64,000 nucleotides of DNA, taken from Leptasterias polaris. Taxonomy: Eukaryota; Echinodermata; Asteroidea; Forcipulatida; Asteriidae. The notes under the pieces were generated by a model. That model was not told the DNA's origin. It saw nothing but the letters and a program-made list of their open reading frames with translations, and searched no databases. Each line of letters begins with the position of its first letter. The stretch's first letter is position 1. Location: positions 1,550,001 to 1,614,000 of the forward strand of contig JAZGTN010000149.1 of the NCBI GenBank assembly GCA_037783415.1. The letters run 5' to 3'. This document shows, piece after piece, positions 33,412 to 43,011 of this stretch. The position numbers were made by a program, and so were the translations under genes.

Positions 33412-35270
33412 CTGGATAAGAAAGGAAATAAAGACTAAGCAAGTTTTGCGAGTATTGAAACTGAGAACAAAGCTCAATCAAAAGTGATTTATTAGTATAT
33501 AATTATTCACTTTTTTAATTTATCTTAATCAAATTTCTTGGAAAGTAAAAGACTCAAAATTCAATTTTCCATTTACAAAAATAAAAATTCAAATAACTGA
33601 TTAAAGTAAGCATTTAAAGAGCGGTTACAGGATGCTCTAAACATTGCACTTATTGCCTTTTTATGGTCGAATATACATTGTAGTAATTGGTTAATAACTT
33701 TTGTACACATAACATTTGCATTTATTAATAAAGAATTCAAGTGAAAATGCACCTTTCCGCGCGGCTTTTTCAGCCGAGAGTCAAAAACTGCTTATCTATG
33801 ATAATGATATGCAATGACCCCTTGACGTCACCGGCTAAAAATTAGGGCATGAGGTCCTTATGCACTGTATGCTGTGTAGGCCTATATCGAGTAGGGGCCT
33901 ACTATCAAAAGATGCTGCGTTTTTCGTGATCTCACACACATGATCTCATCTCATGACGACGCACTTGAACACGGCCTCATGCATGATTTTACTCTTCCCT
34001 AAAAATATTGTTCTTTCTCAGCTTTGATAGATTTTAGGTGAACAAAACACTTCGGATTTATCACGGAGTCTTTCTCATTCGAGCGAGGCATGGGCGCTGC
34101 CATGTTTGTTTTGAGGTGCCATATGACGTGTGACCTAGGATGTGATTGGCGAATTTGGATCACATGGTGTCTGTGCGCAGTAATTTCAAATAAAATGTAA
34201 CGAGAGGACGTATCACAACCGTAAACAGTGTTCGATCGCTGTCGATTATCTAGTGCAATGTTTGGTCGATAATTTCTCAAATTTTACTGGCGTTTTTGTG
34301 GAGAACTTTTCGGAATCGTAATCTCCAGCAATTACTCTTGTTAAAAACTGCAAGATACAGTATACCCCGTATGGCCTAGTTTGACGTAAGTGCGGAGTTC
34401 CCTGCTTCCGTATCCACCAAATATTTGTTTACGGGAAGCAGAGCCATGAAATTGGGCCCAAATCTGAAAACTAGCGAGTGGCACGTTTCAAGGGAGGTCA
34501 TCAGAGCGCACGACGTGATATCAACTAAAATGATGGCACGTGCGGGAGAGTCGATAAACAATTTCATGAGCGCATGCCCTGTCCAAGTAAAACTGAGTTG
34601 TCTCCTATAGTTTCCATGCAACCCAGTGAATGTCTACTTTCTAAAGTGGCATTGAGTATTTGCATAGGTATTTTACAGTAAAAGTCTACTTTGTCATTTC
34701 GATATTGGACATTGGACATTCATACAAATTTGAACAAGTAACTATGGCGAGCCAAAGTAACATTTATTTGCATTAGCAACGTCTTTATTTTGTGTTTAAT
34801 GCCATCGACGATGCCTTCAATGTATTTAAAGATATATTTAAATGATTAAGAGATATCTCTAAATGATTCAAAGATATCTCTAAATTATTTAAAGATAGCA
34901 CTAAACGATTTAGAGATATCTCTAAATTTATTTTATTTGGCAACTGCATTGACCTGATGTTAAAATGTTGGTAACATGGGCTTCTTAAAATACGGTCTTT
35001 GTATTGACAACATTGTGATGACTTACGATATGAAAGTGGCAACTCCATTTACTTGATTGTGCAGAGCATGGTATTTTGTGATTCGACGAAACCGTAATCG
35101 ATTTAGAGATATTGACAGTTCTTTATGAGTAAAGGAATCAACTTTATATATGAGTAAAGGAATCAACTTTATTTTTGCTTTTAGAAAATTAAATTAAATA
35201 GTAAGCTGACTTTGAAACAGCAGTTTAACAAGTAATGCAACTTCATTCGTGATTTTCTGTTAACACGTTT
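33412..35270. other. Repeat-rich gap, no gene
   Basis: Holds part of a MITE end (about 34435-34466, GAGCCATGAAATTGGGCCC) and the minisatellite below. Frames at 33999-34280 and 34376-34621 (minus) look like repeat sequence, not genes. Confidence 0.5.
34815..34930. repeat. Minisatellite of AGAGATATCTCTAAAT units, about 21 bp
   Basis: About five diverged copies of a 20-22 bp unit with the self-complementary core AGATATCT flanked by AAAT and ATTTA. A further AATCGATTTAGAGATATTG lies at about 35096. Translated, it produces the misleading SLNHLEISLN repeat. Confidence 0.8.
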
Positions 35271-35274
35271 TTTC

Positions 35275-35429
35275 TAAAGAGATATGCCACTTCGTGGTAC
35301 GAGCGACGAATTATGGTTAAGTTCCTTGCCCAAAGGCACACATGTCTCGACCGGGATTCGAAACCACTCTGCTGCTGACAACACCACAGCTTGGGTCCGG
35401 TGAATTTATAGACTGCTTGGCCACGACAC
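35275..35429 (-). mobile_element. SINE with Leu/Ser-type tRNA head
   Basis: Read on the minus strand, GTGTCGTGGCCAAGCAG starts the head, a long variable arm (GTGTTGTCAGCAGCAGAGTG) follows, and a B-box TTTCGAATCCC leads to GGTCGAGACA. The body has TGCCTTTGGGCAAGGAACTT and TCGTACCACGAAGTGG. It belongs to the same family as 50450-50680. Confidence 0.7.
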
Positions 35430-35730
35430 GCCCAAAAAGTTCATGCAAGGATATTCTCTTGTTGTGAGCCTTCTTTTCACGGATCTCACGAATGAACTCT
35501 GATAATTGTGTTTAAACTCCCCATACACGCAAAAATCTTCCGGGTCAGATGATTATTTATTATTTTTTCTTAAATGTTCAACCCGGAGTAACTTCATTTA
35601 TACATGCCCTTAAGCTAGGTCTCAGGGGGAATCTCGACTTTTTGAAAATGTTTATTTAAAATGCTGATTTGTTAATTTAATTTGTCGGTAGTAAACAGAC
35701 TGTTAAAACAAGTGTCCATTGGCTTTATGG

Positions 35731-36048
35731 TTAAAGGGTGTTGGTTAGATTGGTCAGATTGATTAGATTGGTTCAATTGGTTAGATTGAAAATATAAATG
35801 TTCACAGATTTGCACATAACTGACATGGTATAAAGATGGTCATTGTGGAAACTTCCCTTGAAATAGTTTTGCTTGAAATGCCATAATTTTTAGGAAATGA
35901 GTAAAACAATAATTATAGTCTTTATCCTGCATTATAAAATCCGATGTTTAAAAAAAGTTAAAACACGTAATGGGGTTGTTCACTGTTTTCTCGTGACTCC
36001 GAAGACCAATATTGAGCTTAAACTTTCACAGGTTTGTTATATCTTGTA
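35731..36048 (+). mobile_element. Family Z MITE, right end lost
   Basis: Starts at TTAAAGGGTGTTGG (TTAA at 35731-35734) and holds a GATTGGTTAGATTGG-like run, AATGTTCACAGATTTGCACA, GGAAACTTCCCTTGAAATAG and, near its right side, TTTCTCGTGACTCCGAAGAC and CTTTCACAGGTTTGTTAT. The expected closing inverted end is absent; the sequence switches to the cysteine-rich frame at about 36050. Confidence 0.6.
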
Positions 36049-36049
36049 T

Positions 36050-36240
36050 ATGTAGGTCCAATCAAGTATAGATACAATTGTCAATGTAGTACACACCCTA
36101 GGCACTGTATAGATCTTTCAGAGTCGTTGACGTGCAATAAAGGACCTTGCCTCTGGATCAAATCACGGCCACGACCTTGCCGATATTTAACGGCCGTTGA
36201 AGACAAGTCACCACTCTGTTACTCCCCCAGTAAACCATAA
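36050..36240 (+). CDS. Cysteine-rich ORF, possible last exon of a secreted protein
   Basis: After an AG at about 36051-36052 the frame encodes about 60 residues with seven cysteines (YNCQCSTHPRHC, TCNKGPC, RPC, LC) and stops at TAA 36238-36240. The spacing C-x-C-x7-C-x8-C-x4-C resembles small disulphide-rich domains, but I cannot name a family. No upstream exon was found, and the left side abuts a MITE, so it may be a captured or dead exon. Confidence 0.3.
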
Positions 36241-36559
36241 AAAATGCTCTGTACCTTTGTAATAACCTTCCCTGGAAATCTTCAGTCTAATTATGATAAT
36301 TTAGTTTTAGCATGGATTGATATGTTTTCTTTCCTGTAAAATTAATGTGTACAAAACTCGAGCATTTCGATATAATTTATTTATTTATTTTGTATTTGTT
36401 CATAAGCGTATTTCAGTTAACTTGCTTATTAGTAGTGTATTGGATTATACAAGTGCCAAATATTGATATAAATAAGCAAGGATCTTTCATGTTCCTTTTC
36501 TAAAGCAGATTTTGAAATAACGTAATACAATTAAAAATGGGACTAGACAAGTTTCTACT

Positions 36560-36660
36560 AAAATTGAGTTGAACAAAGACAACTTGAATAGAGCGTGACT
36601 TGAGCCTACGACCTCCGGATCAATGTGCTGACGACCGACCAATTGAGCTATCTAGAAGTG
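36560..36660 (-). mobile_element. tRNA-headed SINE (second type)
   Basis: The minus strand reads GATAGCTCAATTGGTCGG (A-box) and GGAGGTCGTAGGCTCAAGTC (B-box), then a body with TCTTTGTTCAACTCAA. Related sequence, GGAGGTCGTTGGTTCAAAAC with TTTTCTCTGTTCTACCC, lies at 51975-52040 on the plus strand. Confidence 0.65.
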
Positions 36661-37067
36661 TTGGTCTGATATTATTGGTAAAAGTAAAGACGTTTGCAGG
36701 GCAGAGGCATTTTTTAAGGATTTTTGTTACAAGCTCCCGTTGTCCGTTTGAAAAGCTGTAGGTGCATCCTAGAAAGTGTGTCAACTTTCTGGGACAGTTG
36801 TTGGAATGAAATGGTCAACATATTGACACTTTGACAAGGAAAAATTGTGATAGAGCGGCGGTTTTAGTGAGCGTAGTCTGCAATTGCACGTCATACTCTC
36901 CCTTATCTCTATTTTAAGAGCATTTGATTGGTCAGAAACTCGATCAATGGCTTATTTTTTCGGAGTGAAATGAACCATTTTCTTTTACAAAAATAATATT
37001 CAAATCAGGTCACGAGACAAGTATAAGAGAAATAGCGATGTAGCTTTCATGTATCTGGGGTCAATAC

Positions 37068-37215
37068 CTTCTTTGTTTATATTTGATGTTGATGAAGAGG
37101 AACGTCAAACCCATGACACAGCCAAGCGAGGCGAGAGTGAAGAGCGTGATACGAGCTGTTGAAGATATCTCCTGGATCACTGTCCGTTTAGTAATACCGT
37201 CCACTGGGACGTGAT
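37068..37215 (-). CDS. GABA-B-like receptor exon with first transmembrane segment
   Basis: 148 bases; enters in phase 1 and leaves in phase 2 (donor GTATTG at 37067). It encodes DHVPVDGITKRTVIQEI, then SSTARITLFTLASLGCVMGL and TFLFINIKYKQR. The short lead with VP-x-D followed by a helix ending in FN-x-x is typical of GABA-B receptors entering TM1, and the basic KYKQR marks the first cytoplasmic loop. It splices directly after 37479-37565. TM2-TM7 exons should follow at lower coordinates, but I found none before 33.4 kb. Confidence 0.72.
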
Positions 37216-37478
37216 CTCATGAGAATAACAAATGGAAGTTTTCTATTCAGTGAAGGATTAAGGTATATATCGATGAATCTCCATTGAAATTACAGCAAAC
37301 CGAATTAATCTTAATTTTTCTGGGGTTTAATTTTTGGCTCTTTGAAATTGATTTTGTCTGAATTTAAGCACCTGCGATAGGCCTGACGGGATATTATATC
37401 CAAGGTCTTCTGAATACAGTTTACGGTTTAATGATCAAATTTAAAATTTCATTTCTTAAGACGTACACAACTCTTTAC

Positions 37479-37565
37479 CTGCCCACGTAAGCTCCGCACC
37501 TCTAGGTACCGTTTGAAACTCCTGCGTCTTTACCTTGTAAACTATGACCGTCTCGAACTTGTCAC
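37479..37565 (-). CDS. GABA-B-like receptor exon, end of extracellular domain
   Basis: 87 bases, phase 1 at both ends; acceptor after TATTTTGCCGCAG, donor GTAAAG. It encodes DKFETVIVYKVKTQEFQT then VPRGAELTWAG. A strand pair ending in L-x-W-x-G just before the membrane region is the normal close of the GABA-B ectodomain. The intron to the TM1 exon is 263 bp and the phases fit, so these two exons belong to one gene. Confidence 0.7.
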
Positions 37566-40500
37566 CTGCGGCAAAATACATAAAGGCAAGTAGGATTCGG
37601 AATAATCATGTTTGAAGTAGGCTTGTGGTCCTGTGATTAACCAGGGCATGTGGACACTCAGTTAACCCTTTGTTACCGCGTTCAGACGTTATGTTTAGTA
37701 TTCTAATGAATTAGAGCGTTTGCTGCAATCTCGATTCAGTCTCCATTCAGCGATAGGTCCTGTAGGTCGTACACCTTGAGTTATTGGTATTGTGTAGAAG
37801 AGGGATCATTCTATGTGGTTGGCCCCCCTTTTTTTTTTTTTTGTAGACTAGATTTCAAGTATGAGATCACGGTTATTTATCAGCATCAGCCACGCAAAAC
37901 ACACCCGCAGATTGGCTATCAAAGGCTCTAACTCGCGATCTCAGACTTGACCCTCATGGGTATTCGGAATAATAGTTTACTCTAAACTGAAATTTACATA
38001 GCAACACTGATCCCAGAGCAATGGCCAATCTGAAATCAACACACCCCCCGTTAGCCGCATCTATTACCAAAAAGTTACCATCAATTCAGATGCTATTTTC
38101 ATATTGCTTAATGGGTAACTATGGTATTTATATTTTATAGCTGACAATCTTGAAATATTGACAAATACATAATCCAAAATCTCCGAAGAAAAACCGTGCC
38201 ACCTATTGTTTGAGTGGAACCGTCGGGTTATTTCCCCCAGCGTTTTTATTTATTTTGAATAAAAATAACTATAATCGGTTTGTTTTTGTATTCAAAAAGC
38301 AGCGGTAGTGTTTAATTACATGAACATCGATGTTGTATTGTTGTACTATATTCCGTAGTTTAAACGTTTACATTTAATCGGAGGCGTCTTCGATTCTGAC
38401 CAATCAGATTGTTTCGTCCACTTTTGAACTAATTCGCCATTTGGCGAGTTCTAACCGATGAGCAAGATTATCAAGTCTGTGATCAAAGGTTAATGTCGGG
38501 TGTTAATCCACAAGGGGGTGATATGTCGTGCAGACTGTTAATATTGGCTAACATGTAGACACAGAATACGACCACTGATTGGAAGCAAGTCTACTATCAA
38601 ATGTAATGGATATCTCTCCCGAGACAGGTTTTTAGATTCCAATGAAGAAATTACATACTCTGTAGCTGCACCTAAGACCTTATTATTAGGCTTGCAACTT
38701 TTTGAGAACATTCATAAAGTCGTTGTCAAGTATTCCAACATTATTCAGGTTTAAACTGTTTTGTTAAACGAAGTGTCAAACAAAGTATATAATATAACTT
38801 CTTTTGTCTGGCTCATTACACTTGAAAAGCCATGTGTTAGATGGCTATACCAATTTGGGGTTGGTTTTGTCTGAGTTGGTCCTTTGAAATGGTGTAAAAT
38901 GCATTGGACTAGGACTATCTGGAAGGATGGGGGTAAATTAATAATGTTAAGAGATAATTGTGTACTAAATAGTGGTTTTGCTGAGACAGCTACTTGCTTT
39001 CTCCTGTTTTGTTTTGGTTCTAATTCATGTGAAATGTATTAACTATTCAAAAACAAATTGAGCTTACTTTGAACCTGTTCCACGTATATCTTCTACGCCG
39101 GTCTTTGCCCATCTTTGATGTGAATTCGTCCCTGAGGCAATGGTTATAATGGCAAATCTAACATTGAATTAACACTAGAAGAACTAATTAGTTAGTTTGT
39201 TTATTTAGTACTCTATTTCAAAAAGTGTAATCATAGTTAAGAACGACATTGTTGTACAAGCACCAAGAGTACCATTTCAAACATTCCAAAACAAACCAAA
39301 TTGTATCTGCGATTATGTGAAAACACTAATTCCTGAAAAAAAAAAACAATGGTAAATGTGTCAATTCCTTATTGATGACTATGGTTTGATAAAATTACGA
39401 TTGTCCATTGGAAATTATTTCATTGTTTCTTCTGTTATCGGAAAATAATGTTTATGGTAATGTAGGTAGCCCAAATGCACCCTTAGTCTTCATATTATAA
39501 CAAAATGAACTTTGGGATTGCGACCTTTCAGCTCACTCTTTTTTCCGAATTAGCTTTTTAGCAAGAGAGAGCACATATACTTTTGGTCTGTATTTCTTTC
39601 CATTTTTTTATTTTTTTTTATTTTTTTTTTTTGGGGGGCATGGCTCTGGCCATGCTCCTAATAACATTGATCTGGGAGGGATAAGGTTATGGAACTCTAT
39701 GTGAGTATCACTTTTTTCTTAAATTATATTTCGATTTGATAGACATTGTCTTTTATAAGGCTATTTGAATCGGTATATTGTAAACTTGGCTGACCTCTTG
39801 ACCTTTAACTTTAGTCTTTACAATAAGTGACTGTGCTATTTTGTTTTGTATGCTATTTTGTAGTCAATGCGCTGTTGCATTAAAGTATTAAATCAGTACA
39901 GGAGATTATTTTATATTTTAAACGTCATCTATATAATATGTTACTTTTATTGTTAATTGGTGAATCCTCCTCCTTTTTAAACAGAGGTCCGGCGTCCTGC
40001 CCGTGTCTCTACACTCCCCCAACAGTAATAAATATTATTTTGTTGTAACATGAAAATGACATGTAAGATTTTTATGTTGCACTTTGGTCTTCTGAGACCA
40101 AAAATTTACATTTTAAGTGAAACAATAATTCAGTGACTGATTATTTTAATATACATGACATTCATATTCATAACATTTACTCATTAGTCCCGACTGCATG
40201 ATCACTTTTAGCAAGTGTGGTATACTTTAGCAGTTTGACTTAAACAATTACCGGTAATTTAACCGGAGTTATACAATAAAGGTTTCAACTAGTGTTGTGC
40301 AATAAAGACTGTTTTTAAGTTGTTGACTACATTTGTGTGCCGTCGACAGGGCAGGAATTTTGTTTCTCTCATTTTGTAAAATCTATCATCAAACACCTTT
40401 TTAGAATAATCAATGTAAGTCAAAAGCCATTAACAAAAACCCGGTATAAAAACACAGAGTATCTGCAAACATGTCTATTAAATCAAAGCAAATCCAGTGA

Positions 40501-40845
40501 TTTGTCTTCTTATTATAGCTTCTTCGTAACAGGTGTCACATGCATTTTGTGTTTTGGTGTTAAAAGAAAAGGAATCCCTGTAACATACAAAATCACCTTC
40601 GGTTCTCAAGATTTTGCTTCCTTCTGATTTCATTTAAAGTATCGAAGCAAAAATACAACAATCCAATATTAAATGAATGTGTTTTTGGTTTTCCTGCATT
40701 TGTAAGTCCATTTTTCAAGAATTCTACCAGACATTATTCAAGGTTTTTAGGAAATAGTAAACTTTCTCGAATAAGTTATAACTTGCATCAATATCTTAAA
40801 GCAATGAACCTCATAAATAAACTGGCAATTATAATTGTTGGTTAA
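37566..40845. other. Probable introns or intergenic DNA; no further receptor exon identified
   Basis: Earlier receptor exons should lie here on the minus strand. One stretch at 39131-39068 has both splice signals but I could not fit its phase to 37565. A plus frame at 40337-40627 has no motif. A T run lies at 37829-37842 and an A/T-rich tract at about 39601-39632. Confidence 0.4.
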
Positions 40846-40847
40846 TT

Positions 40848-41006
40848 GCGAGGGAGAGCGCGAACGCAGTCCCGAGTGCCCCACATTTGGGGGAATCGCA
40901 AAGGTCAACCCAGGCAGAAGGGTGCAATGGCCGGGCCTCGCCTTGGGAGAACCGCCTTGGGAGAACCGCCTGAGTGATCACGGTATCTCCTGAGCCAGGT
41001 AAGTAT
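40848..41006 (-). ncRNA. U1 snRNA-like sequence, probably a pseudogene
   Basis: The RNA sense begins ATACTTACCTGGC, the U1 5' end that pairs with splice donors. It then keeps GGAGATACCGTGATCAC, the GGCGAGGC of stem-loop 1, CCATTGCACC of stem-loop 2, TGCGATT-CCCCAAATGTGG of stem-loop 3 and GACTGCGTTCGCGC of stem-loop 4. Two changes stand out. Fourteen bases (GGCGGTTCTCCCAA) are tandemly duplicated in stem-loop 1 (40941-40954 and 40955-40968). Between stem-loops 3 and 4, about 20-25 bases including the single-stranded Sm-binding site are gone (CACTCGGGACTGCG). Without an Sm site an snRNP cannot form, so a pseudogene is most likely. No promoter element could be confirmed. Confidence 0.88.
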
Positions 41007-41507
41007 GAATTGAAAAAGGCATTGCAAAGACCGTGGTGTGATAGGGATGCCCAGCCAAGCGAGAAACCAACTCGTTTGCAGGACGTTTTAGGGATGTCTT
41101 TCGAATAAAGATTTATTGCGTGATTATACAGACCACTTCTGTACTCGATTTATTCGTGAAACATGATCATTAGTGACGACGGTTAAATGGTTTTTAAAGT
41201 AAAGGTCATCATTCGCGAGAGTCTGTTTTTCAAGATGTCGTTTTCAAGACACATCCTGATTATAAGAAACCCATTCGAAATTGTGATTCCACTAACTTCT
41301 ACCCAGGAAGGTTCACTACAACACAACATCAACTGTGCCAATTTTCATAGGAAATTTTAATAGGGAATACAACAATGGAAACGTCCACGCTTGTGGGCCT
41401 ACTTGCCGCGCTCAGCTCTCAGCAATGATGACTCTATTGAACTCATTGAACTGTTTTGGTTTGTAATATCTACTTTTTGCCGGAATCGAAATGTAGAAAA
41501 GTTTGAC

Positions 41508-41862
41508 ATATTATCCAGGACTGGAAAAGATGAACGCAGCTGTGCATCCGGTTGAATGATGTTGCAGTGTCGGCACCAGGTGAAAGGGAAAATTTAGGCT
41601 GGATGTCATCAGCGTAGAAGTGGAACTGGATGTTGTGATGTCTGGCAATATCACCCGATGGTAGTATATATATATAAACAAAAACAAGGCCCAGGACAGA
41701 GCCCTGTGGGACTCCGCTACCAAGAGACTGACTGTTAGATTGATTAGTATCAATGGAAGCAATTTTAGCTCTATTATCAAGGTGTGACTTTAACCATTGA
41801 TGTGATAGTCCATTGATGCCAAGTCTGTTAGAAACACATTGAAGTGAAATATGATGATCCGC
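41508..41862 (-). pseudogene. L2-like LINE reverse transcriptase fragment
   Basis: One minus-strand frame runs open through NRLGINGLSHQWLKSHLDNR, SLGSGVPQGSVLGLVFVYIY, LPSGDIARHHNIQFHFYADD and IQPKFSLSPGADT. GVPQGSVLG is RT motif B and FYADD is the catalytic motif C (the usual YADD). FHFYADDTQ-like and GDIIRxH-like spacing is typical of L2-group LINEs. It is truncated on both sides. It is a different LINE from the CR1-like elements in this window. Confidence 0.8.
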
Positions 41863-42221
41863 TTATCAAATCATTCAAAATCAAAGCAGGCAGGCCTGTA
41901 GCTGTGCATTGAATAATGAAATATCATCATCCTACTGCACAAGCGCCCTCTTCCGTAAATCATTATGTGTGGAGATCACGCGAGCGCACGCTGTAGCTTG
42001 ACAGTGAGAGGGCATAATTCCATATACAGCCACGGGCATGCTTTGATCGCGATGAGAGTGCTTCTTTAAGTCACGATGTTTGCAATTTTGCGGTGAAACT
42101 CATGCCATGTGTTCCTGGATTGTTTGATGGTGGAATAACTGAGTGGAAAGATTAATTTGGATTCGTTGGATTACTCGTTGACGTGTACTGATTGTAAGTC
42201 CTCGTAGAGCAATTGGCTTAA

Positions 42222-42497
42222 AGGGACCGTTGCCTCAGACTGGGCGATTTGGTCTATGAAAAGCGTTTGAAACCGTTTTTTATGAAATGCATAATTATGG
42301 TTAGAAAGATTTTGTAAAAGTATTATATAATATCCATACAAATTCGCTCAGTATTGTATGGTTTTCCTTTTTACCTTGTGAACTAACACGACCCGCCATT
42401 TTGTAGATCCAAATTTGTGACATCTTTCCTACCATATTCACTTTAAAACAAACACATTTTATAGCCCAAAGCTCCCAATCCAAGGCAATGTGTCTTT
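42222..42497. mobile_element. Family X MITE, copy 3, with TTAA target duplication
   Basis: TTAA flanks both sides (42218-42221 and 42498-42501). The ends are AAGGGACCGTTGCCTCAGA and, inverted, AAAGACACATTGCCTTGGA. Inside are AAAAGCGTTTGAAACCG, TTTATGAAATGCATAATTAT, and the AACTAACACG centre with CCGCCATTTTG. This copy fixes the family's target site as TTAA. Confidence 0.82.
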
Positions 42498-42879
42498 TTA
42501 AGATTGTGTTAAAAGGCGATGAAATGAAAATATGAAATGAATATGATTGGTTGTTTGCAGGATCGAACCACGACCGAACTAAATAATTTGGGTCGAACTT
42601 TTAAGCATAATATTAATTAATGTTTCATTGTAATCATCTTCTTAAGTTTCTCAACTGCCGTCTTTCAAAAATGTCCCGATATAAAATGATTTTTTTGGGG
42701 CCGTGCAAGTCTCTCGAGTGTTCGAAAACTTTGGGGACTTGCATTGTCTTTTGCTCTTCAGCCAGACAAACAAAGATTGTTTTAAACACAAATATAATAA
42801 TACACAAATAAAAAAATAAAATATATAATACAAATATAGGCTCCTCTTTTTGCTATAAATGGATATGTTTTTGTGTGTA

Positions 42880-42960
42880 CTTGTTAATGCCTCTGAAGAA
42901 GGTCCAGTTTGGATCGAAAGCTAAGGCCATCTACCTTACTAATTTTATATATATGTATAT
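42880..42960 (+). repeat. Penelope-type terminal fragment
   Basis: CTCTGAAGAAGGTCCAGTTT followed by GGATCGAAAGCTAAGGCC resembles the end motif after Penelope element 2 (GACTCTGCTAGGGTCGAAAC then GTCAGGCC at 57560-57585). A solitary terminal piece; no ORF beside it. Confidence 0.5.
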
Positions 42961-43011
42961 AATATAATCGAATGTTCAAAATGAGCAATCAGTGATCCGT
43001 TTTTTTAGCTC

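Noticed and set aside
34376..34621. Minus ORF of 81 codons and its plus-strand partner
   Set aside because: Overlaps a MITE end sequence also seen at 14.7 kb; open on both strands and without splice context.
39068..39131. Candidate receptor exon on the minus strand
   Set aside because: It has an AG acceptor (TTGCCTCAG) and GTAAGC donor, but neither open frame ends in the phase required by the exon at 37565, and the residues do not clearly match the GABA-B domain.
40337..40627. Plus ORF of 96 codons
   Set aside because: No motif, AT-rich codon content like the surrounding non-coding DNA.
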